From the NCBI RefSeq assembly GCF_900249755.1, contig NZ_LT976853.1, positions 3,088,756 to 3,152,755 on the forward strand: a DNA stretch of 64,000 nucleotides, in the 5' to 3' direction. This document shows, one piece after another, positions 42,121 through 51,552 of this stretch; the first letter of the stretch is position 1; each line of letters starts with the position of its first letter. The stretch comes from Cupriavidus taiwanensis. Lineage in GTDB: Bacteria > Pseudomonadota > Gammaproteobacteria > Burkholderiales > Burkholderiaceae. The position numbers and the translations under genes are program-made. A model generated the notes under the pieces. It made no database searches, was not told the DNA's origin, and worked only from the letters and a program-made list of their open reading frames with translations.

Positions 42121-42228
42121 CAGCGCTTTGCGGTTGCCGCCGCGCGGCCGGCGCGTCGCGCGGCGCGGGCATTTTTCGCGGCCGCGCGCCGCGGGGCGTT
42201 AGAATTCGTCCCTTTGGCCGAATTCCCC

Positions 42229-43128
42229 ATGTGGTTCAAGAATCTGCAGGTCCATCGTTTCTCCGCCCCGTGGTCGCTGAGCGCCGACGAGGTCGAAGCC
42301 AGCCTGGCGAAGCACGCCTTCTTTCCCGGCACCAGTCTCGAAATGCAGACGCAGGGCTGGGCCTCGCCGCGTGACAACGGCCAGCTGGTCCATACCGTCG
42401 GCCGCCAGATGCTGCTGACGCTGCGCACCGAAAAAAAGCTGCTGCCCACCACCGTGGTCAACCAGGTCACGCGCGCCCGCGCCGCCGAGATCGAAGAGCA
42501 GCAAGGCTACAAGCCCGGCCGCAAGCAAATGAAGGAACTGAAGGAGCAGGTCACCGAAGAACTGCTTCCGCGCGCCTTCAGCATCCGCCGCGACACGCGC
42601 GTGTGGATCGATCCGGACAACGGCTGGCTGGCCATCGACGCCGCCGCCGCGGCCAAGGCCGATGAAGTGCGCGGCATGCTGTTCAAGGCGCTGGATCCGC
42701 TGCCGCTGATCAACCTGCACGTCAACCAGTCGCCGGTGGCGGCCATGACCGAATGGCTGGCCGGCGATGCGGCCCCCGCCGGCTTTACCGTCGACCAGGA
42801 AATCGAGCTGCAGTCCGGCGCCGAAAGCAAGGCCACGGTCCGCTACGTGCGCCACCCGCTCGACCCGGAAGACCTGCGCCGCCATATCGCCGCCGGCAAG
42901 CGCTGCACGCGCCTGGCGATGACCTGGAACGACCGCGTCTCGTTCGTGCTGACCGACGGTCTGGTGGTCAAGAAAGTCGCGCCGCTCGACGTGATCAAGG
43001 AACAGGCCGACGGCACCGCGCACGACGAAGACGAGCGCTTCGACGCGGACTTCACCATGATGGCGGGCGAGCTGTCCGGCATGCTGGTCGACCTGACCGA
43101 GGCGCTTGGCGGCGAGCGCAAGGCCTGA
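42229..43128 (+). CDS. rdgC: Recombination-associated protein RdgC
   Basis: A 299-residue ring-forming DNA-binding protein that modulates RecA. It opens with [12 protein letters not shown] and shows [26 protein letters not shown] and [27 protein letters not shown], all characteristic of RdgC. The ATG is preferred over an in-frame TTG five codons earlier. It converges with the thioesterase gene. Confidence 0.95.
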   Translation: MWFKNLQVHRFSAPWSLSADEVEASLAKHAFFPGTSLEMQTQGWASPRDNGQLVHTVGRQMLLTLRTEKKLLPTTVVNQVTRARAAEIEEQQGYKPGRKQMKELKEQVTEELLPRAFSIRRDTRVWIDPDNGWLAIDAAAAAKADEVRGMLFKALDPLPLINLHVNQSPVAAMTEWLAGDAAPAGFTVDQEIELQSGAESKATVRYVRHPLDPEDLRRHIAAGKRCTRLAMTWNDRVSFVLTDGLVVKKVAPLDVIKEQADGTAHDEDERFDADFTMMAGELSGMLVDLTEALGGERKA

Positions 43129-43147
43129 GCCGCATCCCGCGCAAGCA

Positions 43148-43175
43148 CGTGGCGCTGTCAGCGGACAGCGCCACG
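43148..43175. terminator. Strong inverted repeat between convergent rdgC and thioesterase genes
   Basis: A 12-bp perfect stem (CGTGGCGCTGTC and GACAGCGCCACG) with a four-base loop lies between the two stop codons. There is no T run, so termination may depend on other factors. Confidence 0.5.
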
Positions 43176-43182
43176 CCATCGG

Positions 43183-43626
43183 CTACTCCACCCAGTTCAC
43201 CTTCGGGAAGCGCCCGGCGAACCCCGCCGGCATCGCCACCACTTTCTTCGCCACGTAGTCGAAGAAAACAAAGCCCGACTTGGCCATCGCGATCAGCGCG
43301 CCATCGGCCGGCCGCGTGATGCGGAAGATGATGTCGCCGCCGTACTTGTTGAAGTCCATCACGCCCACCTCGAACAGCAGCTGGTCGCGCGCATGGGCCT
43401 CGTTGCGGTACATCGTGGCCAGGTCGGTGACGATGATGCCGACCCCTTCCTCGCGCACGTCCTCGCTGCCGAACTCGAACAGGAAGCGCGCCCGCGCCTC
43501 CGAAATCATTGAGATCATCGAATCATTGGCAAGGTGATTGGCCGAATTGATGTCCGTCACGCGCACAGTGAGGTGCGTGGCATAGCAAAGCTGGTCGGCA
43601 GGCAGGTCGAGTTTGAGGCGGGCCAT
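43183..43626 (-). CDS. Acyl-CoA thioesterase (hotdog fold)
   Basis: A 147-residue 4HBT-type thioesterase with the strand-helix pattern TVRVTDINSANHLANDSMISMISEARARF, the Asn/His-containing active region of this class. It likely cleaves short or medium acyl-CoA thioesters. Natural substrate unknown. Confidence 0.88.
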   Translation of the reverse strand: MARLKLDLPADQLCYATHLTVRVTDINSANHLANDSMISMISEARARFLFEFGSEDVREEGVGIIVTDLATMYRNEAHARDQLLFEVGVMDFNKYGGDIIFRITRPADGALIAMAKSGFVFFDYVAKKVVAMPAGFAGRFPKVNWVE

Positions 43627-43905
43627 GTTGGATCAAGCTGGAAATGGATCAAACGCCGCACAAGCGATCAGACTGACCGCGCCGGCAGCGGGCGCCCATC
43701 ATAAGCGATGCCGCGGCTCGATTGCGGCACTGCCGCATCCGCCCCTGCGCAAACCCGATCCGGGTAAGTACTCCCCACGGTTCTCGTCCATTCCGTCGAT
43801 GCCGCGCAGCGCCGCGGCCTCGTACGCTGCGCCTTGCCGTGGCCCACTGGCGCACTGCCGCCCGGGCCGCATGCCGACACGACGTCAACCACTGGAGGAG
43901 ACATC

Positions 43906-44898
43906 ATGCAAGCCGACCGCCGCAAGGCCCTGCACTGGCTGGGAGCCGGATCCCTGGCCGCCGCCGCGACAACCCTGGGCATCGGACCGGCCCGGGCCCA
44001 GCAATCCTGGCCGGCGCGCCCGGTGCGGCTGGTGGTGCCCTACCCGCCCGGCGGCGCCACCGACGTGCTGGCGCGCGCGCTGGGCGACCCGCTCGGCAAG
44101 CTGTGGCAGCGCCCGGTGATCGTCGAGAACCGGCCCGGCGTGGGCGGCATGATCGGCGCCGACGTGGTCGCCAAGGCGCAGCCCGACGGCTACACGCTGC
44201 TGCTGGGCCTGCCCAGCCTGGTGCAGACGCCCTATATGGTGGCCAAGCCGCCGTTCGACCCGCTGCGCGACCTGACCGCCATCGGCCAGCTATGCACCTC
44301 CAGCCTGGTGCTGACCGCCAGCAGCACCATGCCGCGCACGCTGCAGCAGATGGTGGCCCTGGCCAAGTCCCAGCCGGACAAATATTCCTATGGCACCTAC
44401 GGCATCGGCACCGGCGCCCATCTCTACATGCAGGTTTTCCTGAAGGATGCCGGCGCCCAGCTGGTCCACGTGCCGTACAAGGGCGAAGCGCCGATTGCCA
44501 CCGACCTGATCGGCGGCCAGATCTCGCTGGGCACGCTGTCGCCAATGACAGTGCGCCAGCACGCGCGCACCGGCAAGCTGCAGCCGCTGGCCGTGACCGG
44601 CAACACCCGCGCGCCGATGCTGCCCGACGTGCCCACCTTCCAGGAACTCGGCTTCAAGGGGCTGGACGGCCCGGCGTGGCTGGGCCTGTTCACCACGGCC
44701 GGCACGCCGCAGGCCATCGTCGACAAGATCGCAGCCGACGTCGAAACGGTGATGGCCGCGGCCGACATCCGCCAACGGCTGGGGGAGCTGGGGCTGATCG
44801 TCAAGACCACGCAGCCGGCGGCTTTTGCGGCGACGACCCGTGCTGATCAGGCGTATTGGGGTAACGTGATCAAGGAGAACAATATTCGGCTGGAGTGA
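43906..44898 (+). CDS. Bug-family tripartite tricarboxylate transporter substrate-binding protein (copy 1)
   Basis: A 330-residue periplasmic receptor. Signal peptide with a twin-arginine-like ADRRKALHW and cleavage near ARA (about 31). The mature part begins with WPARPVRLVVPYPPGGATDVLAR, the Bug signature, and includes VIVENRPGVGGMIGADVVAK and a later GLFTTAGTP. Such proteins bind organic acids for TctAB carriers; none are in the window. A strong GGAGGAG ribosome site precedes it. Confidence 0.93.
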   Translation: MQADRRKALHWLGAGSLAAAATTLGIGPARAQQSWPARPVRLVVPYPPGGATDVLARALGDPLGKLWQRPVIVENRPGVGGMIGADVVAKAQPDGYTLLLGLPSLVQTPYMVAKPPFDPLRDLTAIGQLCTSSLVLTASSTMPRTLQQMVALAKSQPDKYSYGTYGIGTGAHLYMQVFLKDAGAQLVHVPYKGEAPIATDLIGGQISLGTLSPMTVRQHARTGKLQPLAVTGNTRAPMLPDVPTFQELGFKGLDGPAWLGLFTTAGTPQAIVDKIAADVETVMAAADIRQRLGELGLIVKTTQPAAFAATTRADQAYWGNVIKENNIRLE

Positions 44899-44922
44899 GG
44901 GTGGCAGCGCGGGCGTCTTGGG

Positions 44923-45822
44923 TCAGATGCCGGCTTCCGCGCACCACCGCACCAGCGCGTCGCGAAAGTCGCGGCACAGCGGCGAAAGATAGGCGCTGGA
45001 GCGCCAGAACACCGCCAGCTCATACTGCCAGCACATGCCCTCGCCCTCGATGGCTTGCAGCCCCAGCCCCACCGCCTGCCCCAGCAGGCGCTGCGGCATG
45101 ATGCCAAGCAGGTCAGTGTTGCGCAGCAGGTCGGCAAACGACACCGACGAGCTGGTGCTTTCAACGGTCACGCGGGGCGGCGGCAGCCCGCGGCTGGTAA
45201 AGCGTTCCTCGAAGCCGCTGCGCACATAGAGCGAGGTGGCGGGCGCCACCCAATGCTCGTCCACCAGGTCGGCCAGCGAGCGCAGGCGCGCGCGCCGCGG
45301 GTGATCTGCACGCGCCACCACTTGCAGCGTCAGCGCCCCCAGCGGCAGGTACTCGACGCCCGCGGCGGCCCCGTCCGGCATGGCGGCGCAAACCAGGTCG
45401 ACCTCGCCGTCCTGCAGCGCGGCCATCAGCTGCGGGCTCAGGTGGGTGGCAATCGAGAACCGGGCCAGCGGCCGGCTGAGCAGGAACTGCTCCAGCAGCG
45501 GCGCGAACAGCGACGGCACCACGTGCGGCAGCGTCGCCACGCGCACCTGGCCAACGCGCGCCTGGCGCTCGTCGTTGATCTCGTTCTCCATATCGTCATT
45601 GGCCAGCACGATGCGCCGTGCATGCGCCTGCAACTTGCGGCCAACGGCGGTCAGCATGACGCCGCGCGGCATGCGCTCGAACAGCTGCAGGCCGGCCTCC
45701 GCCTCCAGCCGCGCCAATACCTTCGACAGTGACGACTGGGTCAGCCCCAGCGTGCCAGCGGCCTTGTGCAGGTTGCCGTGCTCGGCGACCGCCAGGAACA
45801 GCCGGAGGTCTTCGGTCTTCAT
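44923..45822 (-). CDS. LysR-family transcriptional regulator
   Basis: A 299-residue regulator. DNA-binding domain LRLFLAVAEHGNLHKAAGTLGLTQSSLSKVLARLE at about 6-40, effector domain beyond 90. It lies between two Bug genes and diverges from the second, whose control region carries GCGATTCC half-sites; it probably regulates the Bug-aldolase-dioxygenase genes. Confidence 0.93.
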   Translation of the reverse strand: MKTEDLRLFLAVAEHGNLHKAAGTLGLTQSSLSKVLARLEAEAGLQLFERMPRGVMLTAVGRKLQAHARRIVLANDDMENEINDERQARVGQVRVATLPHVVPSLFAPLLEQFLLSRPLARFSIATHLSPQLMAALQDGEVDLVCAAMPDGAAAGVEYLPLGALTLQVVARADHPRRARLRSLADLVDEHWVAPATSLYVRSGFEERFTSRGLPPPRVTVESTSSSVSFADLLRNTDLLGIMPQRLLGQAVGLGLQAIEGEGMCWQYELAVFWRSSAYLSPLCRDFRDALVRWCAEAGI

Positions 45823-45892
45823 GCGATTCCGATTCCATGGGTTGGATGGGCGTGGCGAGCTTGCCAGGCCGGCGCGGACATTCTAGTGCGCG

Positions 45893-45907
45893 ATTCCAGT
45901 TCGGAAT
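45893..45907. promoter_or_regulatory. Candidate LysR operator
   Basis: ATTCC-N5-GGAAT within GCGATTCC-AGTTC-GGAATCGC (45890-45910) fits the T-N11-A rule. Another GCGATTCC followed by GATTCC is at 45823-45836 next to the LysR start codon. Confidence 0.5.
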
Positions 45908-46070
45908 CGCTTTGCCGGGTGCCGGCATCGCGGCACTCGCGCAGCCACCATAGACTTTTCCGCAGGCAGCACAGGACGGCGATCAGCCACAGCCCGGACA
46001 CACGGGACGCGCTGAACGCATCCGGCAAGCAGCCCGCCCGCGCTGCCGCAGACCAGACCAGGAGACCCCC

Positions 46071-47087
46071 ATGCCCCGCCCCCACTGCCCCCAGCGCTCC
46101 CCCGATGCCGGCCGGCGCGCAATGCTGAAGGCCATGCCGGCCGCGGCGCTCATCCCCGCCGTGGCCGCGCTCGGCCTGCCCGCCGCCGCGCGCGCCCAGG
46201 CCTGGCCCGCGCGCCCCATCACCCTGATCGTGCCCTTCACCGCCGGCGGCGCCACCGACGTGCAGATGCGCGCGCTGTGCCTGGCGGCGTCGAAGACGCT
46301 GGGCCAGCCGATCGTGATCCAGAACCAGCCCGGCGTGAGCGGCACGCTGGGGCCCGCCGCGATGGCGCGCAGCGCGGCGCGCGACGGCTACACGCTGGCG
46401 TTGATCACGCCCGCGCTGTTCCGCCTGCCGCACCTGCAGCCGGTCAGCTACGACGCCATCAAGGACTTTACCTACATCATCGGCCTGACCAGCTATGTCT
46501 ATGGCATCTCCGTGCCGGCAGGCTCGCCGTGGCAGCGCTTCGGCGACTTCATCGGACACGCGCGCGCCAACCCCGGCAAGGTCAACGTGGCTGCCGTCGG
46601 CACCGGTTCGCTCGGCCAGATCACCGTGCGGCGGCTGGAGCAGCAGGCCGGCATCAAGCTCAACTTCATCCCGTTCAAGGGCGGCGCCGATGCGCTGTCG
46701 GCGCTGCTGGGCGGCCATGTCGACGTCATGATCGAAGCCGGCTGGGGCGCCATGGCTGAAGCCGGCAAGGTGCGCCTGCTGGCCGTGGCCGAGCCGCAGC
46801 GCCTGAAGCGCTGGCAGGCCGTGCCGACGCTGCGCGAACTGGGCTACGACATCACCGTGCAGTCGGAAGTCGGCATCGCGGGCCCGCGCGCGCTGGACCC
46901 GGCGGTGGTCGCGACGCTGCACGATGCCTTCCGCCAGGCCACGTCGGACCCCGCCTACGTGCGCGCGCTGGAAGCCGAATCGATGCCCAACCGCTATATG
47001 AATACCGCCGACTACCAGCACTACGCGGCGTCGCAGTTCGCCAGCGACAAGCGGCTGGTGGCGGAACTGGGCATCCGGCTGGACTGA
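46071..47087 (+). CDS. Bug-family substrate-binding protein (copy 2)
   Basis: A 338-residue periplasmic receptor with a long basic N-terminal region, a signal peptide core (PAAALIPAVAALGLPAAARA) and cleavage near residue 42. The mature chain starts WPARPITLIVPFTAGGATDVQMR and contains the GVSGTLGPAAMARSAARDGYTLA segment. It is followed 26 bases later by a class II aldolase, suggesting uptake and breakdown of one substrate. Confidence 0.93.
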   Translation: MPRPHCPQRSPDAGRRAMLKAMPAAALIPAVAALGLPAAARAQAWPARPITLIVPFTAGGATDVQMRALCLAASKTLGQPIVIQNQPGVSGTLGPAAMARSAARDGYTLALITPALFRLPHLQPVSYDAIKDFTYIIGLTSYVYGISVPAGSPWQRFGDFIGHARANPGKVNVAAVGTGSLGQITVRRLEQQAGIKLNFIPFKGGADALSALLGGHVDVMIEAGWGAMAEAGKVRLLAVAEPQRLKRWQAVPTLRELGYDITVQSEVGIAGPRALDPAVVATLHDAFRQATSDPAYVRALEAESMPNRYMNTADYQHYAASQFASDKRLVAELGIRLD

Positions 47088-47113
47088 CCCCGCGCGCGCC
47101 AAGGAGCCCTGAC

Positions 47114-47884
47114 ATGAGCGAAGCCGAACCCATCCGCCCCGCCGCCATCACTGACGCCGAGTGGGCCACCCGCATCGAGCTGGCGGCGCTGTATCGCGCC
47201 GTCCACCGGTACGGCATGACCGACCTGATCTACAACCACATCACCGCGCGCGTGCCGGGCGAGCCGGAGCACATCCTGCTGAACCCGTACGGCCTGCTGT
47301 ACCAGGAAGTGACCGCGACCAGCCTGTACAAGATCCACCTGAATGGCGACATCGTCTACCGGCCCGAAGGCGATGCCGGGGAACTGGGGCTGAACCCCGC
47401 CGCCTACGTGATCCACACCGCCGTGCATGCCGCGCGCCACGACGCGCTGTGCGTGCTGCACACGCATACGCGGGCGGCGTCGGCCGTCTCGGCGATGGCG
47501 TGCGGGCTGCTGCCGGTATCGCAGCACGCGCACATGTTCTACGGGCGCATCGCGTACCACGACTTTTCCGGCCCGGTGGTGGACCTGGCGCAGCAAGGCC
47601 AGCTGGTGCAGGACCTGGGCCAGCACCACGCCATGATCCTGCGTAACCACGGCCTGCTGGTCTGCGGCCGCACCATCGCCGAAGCCTTCTTCAACATCTA
47701 CTGGCTGGAAACGGCCTGCAAGATCCAGGTCGATGCCATGGCCGGCGGCGAGTTGACGATGCCGTCGCAGGCGTCGCTGGAAGCCAGCCGCAAGGCCTTC
47801 GGCCGCGTGGCCATCCGCGGCGAGCGCGAATGGGCTGCGGTGCGGCGCGAGCTGGACCGCATCGACCCTTCCTACCGGGCCTGA
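47114..47884 (+). CDS. Class II aldolase/adducin-family protein
   Basis: A 256-residue protein with the zinc-site pattern ALCVLHTHTRAAS and a later ILRNHGLLVCGRT His, as in fuculose-phosphate aldolase relatives. The early YGMTDLIYNHITARVPG segment is typical. It could cleave hydroxylated acids or act as a decarboxylase/dehydrogenase; not resolved. In the operon with Bug copy 2 and the dioxygenase. Confidence 0.92.
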   Translation: MSEAEPIRPAAITDAEWATRIELAALYRAVHRYGMTDLIYNHITARVPGEPEHILLNPYGLLYQEVTATSLYKIHLNGDIVYRPEGDAGELGLNPAAYVIHTAVHAARHDALCVLHTHTRAASAVSAMACGLLPVSQHAHMFYGRIAYHDFSGPVVDLAQQGQLVQDLGQHHAMILRNHGLLVCGRTIAEAFFNIYWLETACKIQVDAMAGGELTMPSQASLEASRKAFGRVAIRGEREWAAVRRELDRIDPSYRA

Positions 47885-47919
47885 GCCCCGGCCCGACCGA
47901 TGACTAAATGGAGACAACG

Positions 47920-48960
47920 ATGACCCAAGCCAGCCCCCTGGCCGATGCCACGACCTTTGCGGTGCCAGTACCCGACCTTGGCCCGGACGTGCGCTGCCAC
48001 GTGCTGCAGCCCGGCCGCCCGCCGCTGTTCATCGAACCCGCCGGCGAAGTGCTGCGCGACCGCGGCCGCTTCCGCCTGTGGTCGCGCGCGGCGCGCCCCG
48101 CGCTGGATGCGTTGATCGTCGAGCATGGCGGCATCGTGCTGCGCGGCTTTCCCACCGCCGGCACGGAAGACTTTGCCGACTTTATCGAACAGTTTCCCGC
48201 GTTTGACGGCGGCTACGCAGGTGGCCGCGCCCCGCGCGAAACCATCAGCGGCCGCGTGATGGAAGCCACGCGGCTGTCGGCCAGCGTGCGCCTGGCGGTG
48301 CATTCAGAAATGGCCTATCGCCGCGACTATCCGCGCCGCATCGCCTTTTTCTCGCGCAAGACCGCCGAGGTGGGCGGCGAGACCCTGATCGCCGACGTGC
48401 GCCACCTTGCCGAGCGCATGGATCCGGAACTTGCCGGCAAGATCGCCACGCTGGGATCCCGTACCGCCATCAACTTCGGCCCGCGACGCGATGCCGACGA
48501 TGCGTCCTACGCGCATATGGACGAGCGTGGCTGGAACCAGTCGTTCCATACCGAGGACCCGGCCGAGGTCAACCGCCTGTGCGCCGAGCGCGGGCTGGAG
48601 CCGGTGTGGCATGAAGATGGCAGCCTGACCGTGCTCAATGCGCTGGAGCCGTTCGTCGCGCATCCGCAGACCGGGCGCAAGCTGTACCGCTCGATCCTGC
48701 ATATGCGGCCGCAGGTGGAGCATCCCGAGCAGGAACAGGAACGGCGCCGACGCCAGAAATACCCCACCGGCGCCACGCTCGGCAATGGCGAACCGCTGAC
48801 CGATGCCGAACGCGCCCATATCGACCAGCTGTGCGACCAGACTACCTACAGCTGGCCATGGCACGATGGTGACGTGATGGTGCTCGACAACCTCCAGGTC
48901 TGGCACGGCCGCAACCCGTACCAGGGGACGCGCGACGTGCAGGTGGCGCTGCTGGATTGA
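47920..48960 (+). CDS. TauD/TfdA-family 2-oxoglutarate-dependent oxygenase
   Basis: A 346-residue non-heme iron oxygenase. Iron ligands are readable as the His-x-Glu in VHSEMAY (around residue 127) and a distal His in VWHGRNPY (about 331), with an Arg in GTRDVQV for 2-oxoglutarate. This HxE form resembles SyrP/clavaminate-synthase-like enzymes. The ATG at 47920 has GGAG directly upstream; an ATG four codons earlier overlaps that site. Third gene after the Bug receptor and aldolase. Confidence 0.9.
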   Translation: MTQASPLADATTFAVPVPDLGPDVRCHVLQPGRPPLFIEPAGEVLRDRGRFRLWSRAARPALDALIVEHGGIVLRGFPTAGTEDFADFIEQFPAFDGGYAGGRAPRETISGRVMEATRLSASVRLAVHSEMAYRRDYPRRIAFFSRKTAEVGGETLIADVRHLAERMDPELAGKIATLGSRTAINFGPRRDADDASYAHMDERGWNQSFHTEDPAEVNRLCAERGLEPVWHEDGSLTVLNALEPFVAHPQTGRKLYRSILHMRPQVEHPEQEQERRRRQKYPTGATLGNGEPLTDAERAHIDQLCDQTTYSWPWHDGDVMVLDNLQVWHGRNPYQGTRDVQVALLD

Positions 48961-49098
48961 ACCGCGAGGCTTGCGCGGGGCGCTGCAGCGCCCGACATCG
49001 TAGCCGCTCGCGCCGACCTCGACCATCACTCAATTGCAGCATTTTTCCCGCAGTGTTGCACCGCGGCGGCAAAGCCCGCCGCGCGCCATGGGCATCGA

Positions 49099-49104
49099 TA
49101 TAAT
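49099..49104 (+). promoter_or_regulatory. Perfect -10 box before the chemotaxis receptor
   Basis: TATAAT about 95 bases before the start codon. No matching -35 box is present at 17 bases. The box is flanked by an inverted repeat CAGTGTTGC (49051-49059) and GCAACACTG (49112-49120), which suggests activator or repressor binding. Confidence 0.45.
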
Positions 49105-49197
49105 CAGCCGCGCAACACTGAAAACAAAGGCATTAGAACAATAACGACACATGCGGACGGGGTGCAGCGTCTTCTCGAACTACGCTGCGGGGGAACC

Positions 49198-50700
49198 ATG
49201 ACCAGCGCCGACCACGCCCTGTCCGGACGCCTGTCCGCGACCATCCCTGCCCGCCGCGCCGCGGGCCCTTCCGTTGCCGCACCGGCCGCGCCGCACACGC
49301 CGTTGCTGCAAGGCGTGCATCGCCGCGCGGACCGGTTGATGACGGCGATGCTGTGGCTGCTTGGCCTGCTGTCGCTGGTGGTCGGCAACCATTATGGCTC
49401 GACCGGCCTGACGCTGACGCTGGGCTTGCCGATCGCGTCGCTCGGCACGCTGATGGCGGTGGCACTGCCCGCCCGCCTCGCCACGCGGCTGGCGATGGCG
49501 GTGCTGATGATGGCCTTTGTCGCGCTGCTGATCCACCAGGCGCACGGACAGGTGGAATTCCACTTCCTGGTGTTCGTCTCGCTGTCGATGCTGCTGGCCT
49601 ATCGCGACTTCCGCGTGATCCTGCTGGCGGCACTGGCGATCGCGCTGCATCACCTGAGCTTCAACTTCTTCCAGCAATGGGGCTGGAACACCATCTGCTT
49701 CACCGATCCCAGCTTCAACATGGTGCTGTTCCACGCGGCCTTTGTCATCGCGCAGACCGCCGTGCTGTGCGTGATCGCCTGGCGGCTGGAACGCGACGCG
49801 CATTCCGCCGATGAACTGAGCGCGCTGGCCGCGGGCATCGGCCGCGAACCCGGCTACCTGACACTGGCCGGCGACGGCAACGACCCCGCCAGCGATTTCG
49901 CCCGCGCCTTCCGCAAGACGCTGGACACCGTGCGCCAGACCTTGCTGCAGGTACGCGACACCGCCGGCACCGTGGCCAACGCCGCGGGCGACATACTCGA
50001 CACCAGCGCCACCGTCGCGCGCCGCACCGAGGCCCAGGCACGCGTGGTCGCCCAGACCATGCACGACATGCAGGCGCTGACCCAGTCCGCCCGCGCCAGC
50101 GCCGACCAGGCACGCGGTGCCTGCGAGCTGGCCGGCGCCTCCAGCGCCGTGGTGGCGCGCGGCAGCGGCGAAATCCTGTCGGTGATCCAGACCATGGGCG
50201 AGATCGACGAAGCCTGCGGCCGCATCACCGAGATCATCGGCGTGATCGACAGCATTGCCTTCCAGACCAACATCCTGGCGCTGAACGCCGCCGTCGAGGC
50301 CGCGCGCGCCGGCGAGCACGGCAAGGGCTTCGCCGTGGTGGCCGGCGAGGTGCGGCAACTGGCGCATCGCTGCGCCGCCGCCGCGCGGGAGATCCGCGGC
50401 CTGATCAATACCTCGGTCGAGCGCGCCCACGCCGGCACCGAACTGGTGGGCCATACCGGCGAGACCATGAACGAGGTAGTGGCCAGCATCGGCCAGCTGG
50501 CCGCGCTGGTGCAAGAACTGGCGACGCTGGGCGACCACCAGCGCAGCGGCATCGAGGGCATGGCGCAACGCGTGGCCGAGATCCAGGCGGCATTCGAGGA
50601 GAACGCCGAACTGGTGGCCGGCGCGGCCGAAGCCGCCCGGGCGCAGCGGGAGCAGACCGAAGGATTGAACCGGGCGGTCGGGGTGTTCCGGCTGGACTGA
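49198..50700 (+). CDS. Methyl-accepting chemotaxis protein
   Basis: A 500-residue receptor. The N-terminal ~180 residues contain about six hydrophobic segments with little periplasmic mass, so sensing is probably within the membrane. No clear HAMP is seen. The cytoplasmic signalling tip IGVIDSIAFQTNILALNAAVEAARAGEHGKGFAVVAGEVRQLA is intact. There is no C-terminal CheR/CheB pentapeptide. ATG chosen with GGGGGAACC upstream. Confidence 0.93.
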   Translation: MTSADHALSGRLSATIPARRAAGPSVAAPAAPHTPLLQGVHRRADRLMTAMLWLLGLLSLVVGNHYGSTGLTLTLGLPIASLGTLMAVALPARLATRLAMAVLMMAFVALLIHQAHGQVEFHFLVFVSLSMLLAYRDFRVILLAALAIALHHLSFNFFQQWGWNTICFTDPSFNMVLFHAAFVIAQTAVLCVIAWRLERDAHSADELSALAAGIGREPGYLTLAGDGNDPASDFARAFRKTLDTVRQTLLQVRDTAGTVANAAGDILDTSATVARRTEAQARVVAQTMHDMQALTQSARASADQARGACELAGASSAVVARGSGEILSVIQTMGEIDEACGRITEIIGVIDSIAFQTNILALNAAVEAARAGEHGKGFAVVAGEVRQLAHRCAAAAREIRGLINTSVERAHAGTELVGHTGETMNEVVASIGQLAALVQELATLGDHQRSGIEGMAQRVAEIQAAFEENAELVAGAAEAARAQREQTEGLNRAVGVFRLD

Positions 50701-50714
50701 GGTCCGGCCGGGGA

Positions 50715-51422
50715 TCAATTGTCTTTTTCGTCGCCAGTGGGGAAATGCACGCCGGCCCGGCGTGCCGCCAGCATGATGTGGCGCTCCATCGCGCGCTGCG
50801 CCTGTTCCGGCTGGCGCGCGGCCAGTGCCTCAATGATGGCGCTGTGCTCCAGGAAGGTGGCGTTGCGCGCGCCGCGCCGGTAGTACGGCAGGCGCTGGCT
50901 CTCGCGCATCACCTCGGCGCTTTCGCGCAGGATTTCGCGGATCACCTGGTTGCCCGACACCGTGACGATCAGCGTGTGGAACTCATAGTCCAGCTGCGAG
51001 GCCTCATCATAGGCATCGGCCTCGATCGCCCGCTGCATCGTGGCCGCATTCTGGCGCAGCTGTTCGATCTCGTCAGCGGAGATGGCCAGCGCGGCCAGCC
51101 GCGCCGTCAGCCCTTCCAGTGCAAAGCGCAGCTGGTAGATATCGATCAGCGAATGCGTGGCGGCAAAGCGCCACGGCGGCGTGGCCGCCGCGCTGTCGCC
51201 GGCGGCGGTCACATAGACGCCCTTGCCCGGGCGCGACACCACCACACCCATGCCCTGCAGGGTCGAGATCGCCTCGCGCAATGACGCCCGGCTGATGCCG
51301 ACCTTCGCCGCCAGTTCCCGCTGTGCCGGCAGCAGCGTGCCCGCGGGGAACGTGCCGTCGCGCACCCATTGCTGGATAAGGCTGACGGCCTGGTTGGCGA
51401 CGGAGGCGGAAGATCCTGTCAT
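50715..51422 (-). CDS. GntR-family regulator, FCD subclass
   Basis: A 235-residue regulator: GntR winged helix (ELAAKVGISRASLREAISTLQGMGVV at about 33-60) and an all-helical FCD ligand domain. It is likely the repressor acting on the TGGTCAGACCA palindromes between the MFS and allA genes, as this motif fits the FadR/FCD operator class (TGGT-N3-ACCA). Four 12-base tandem repeats lie in its own upstream region. Confidence 0.93.
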   Translation of the reverse strand: MTGSSASVANQAVSLIQQWVRDGTFPAGTLLPAQRELAAKVGISRASLREAISTLQGMGVVVSRPGKGVYVTAAGDSAAATPPWRFAATHSLIDIYQLRFALEGLTARLAALAISADEIEQLRQNAATMQRAIEADAYDEASQLDYEFHTLIVTVSGNQVIREILRESAEVMRESQRLPYYRRGARNATFLEHSAIIEALAARQPEQAQRAMERHIMLAARRAGVHFPTGDEKDN

Positions 51423-51441
51423 ACGTGCGGGGTTGGCCAGT

Positions 51442-51489
51442 AAAGGGACGCGCAAAGGAACGTGCAAAGGAACGCGTAAAGGGCGGCAA
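51442..51489 (+). repeat. Four tandem 12-base repeats
   Basis: AAAGGGACGCGC, AAAGGAACGTGC, AAAGGAACGCGT and AAAGGGCGGCAA follow each other without gaps. They lie between the GntR start and the MFS stop. Function unknown; could be a regulator site or replication slippage. Confidence 0.7.
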
Positions 51490-51552
51490 GCGCCAAAGGA
51501 CGCAGCGCCGGTTGCCGGAAATTCTAGCCGACAAACCGGCCCGCCCCACCTC

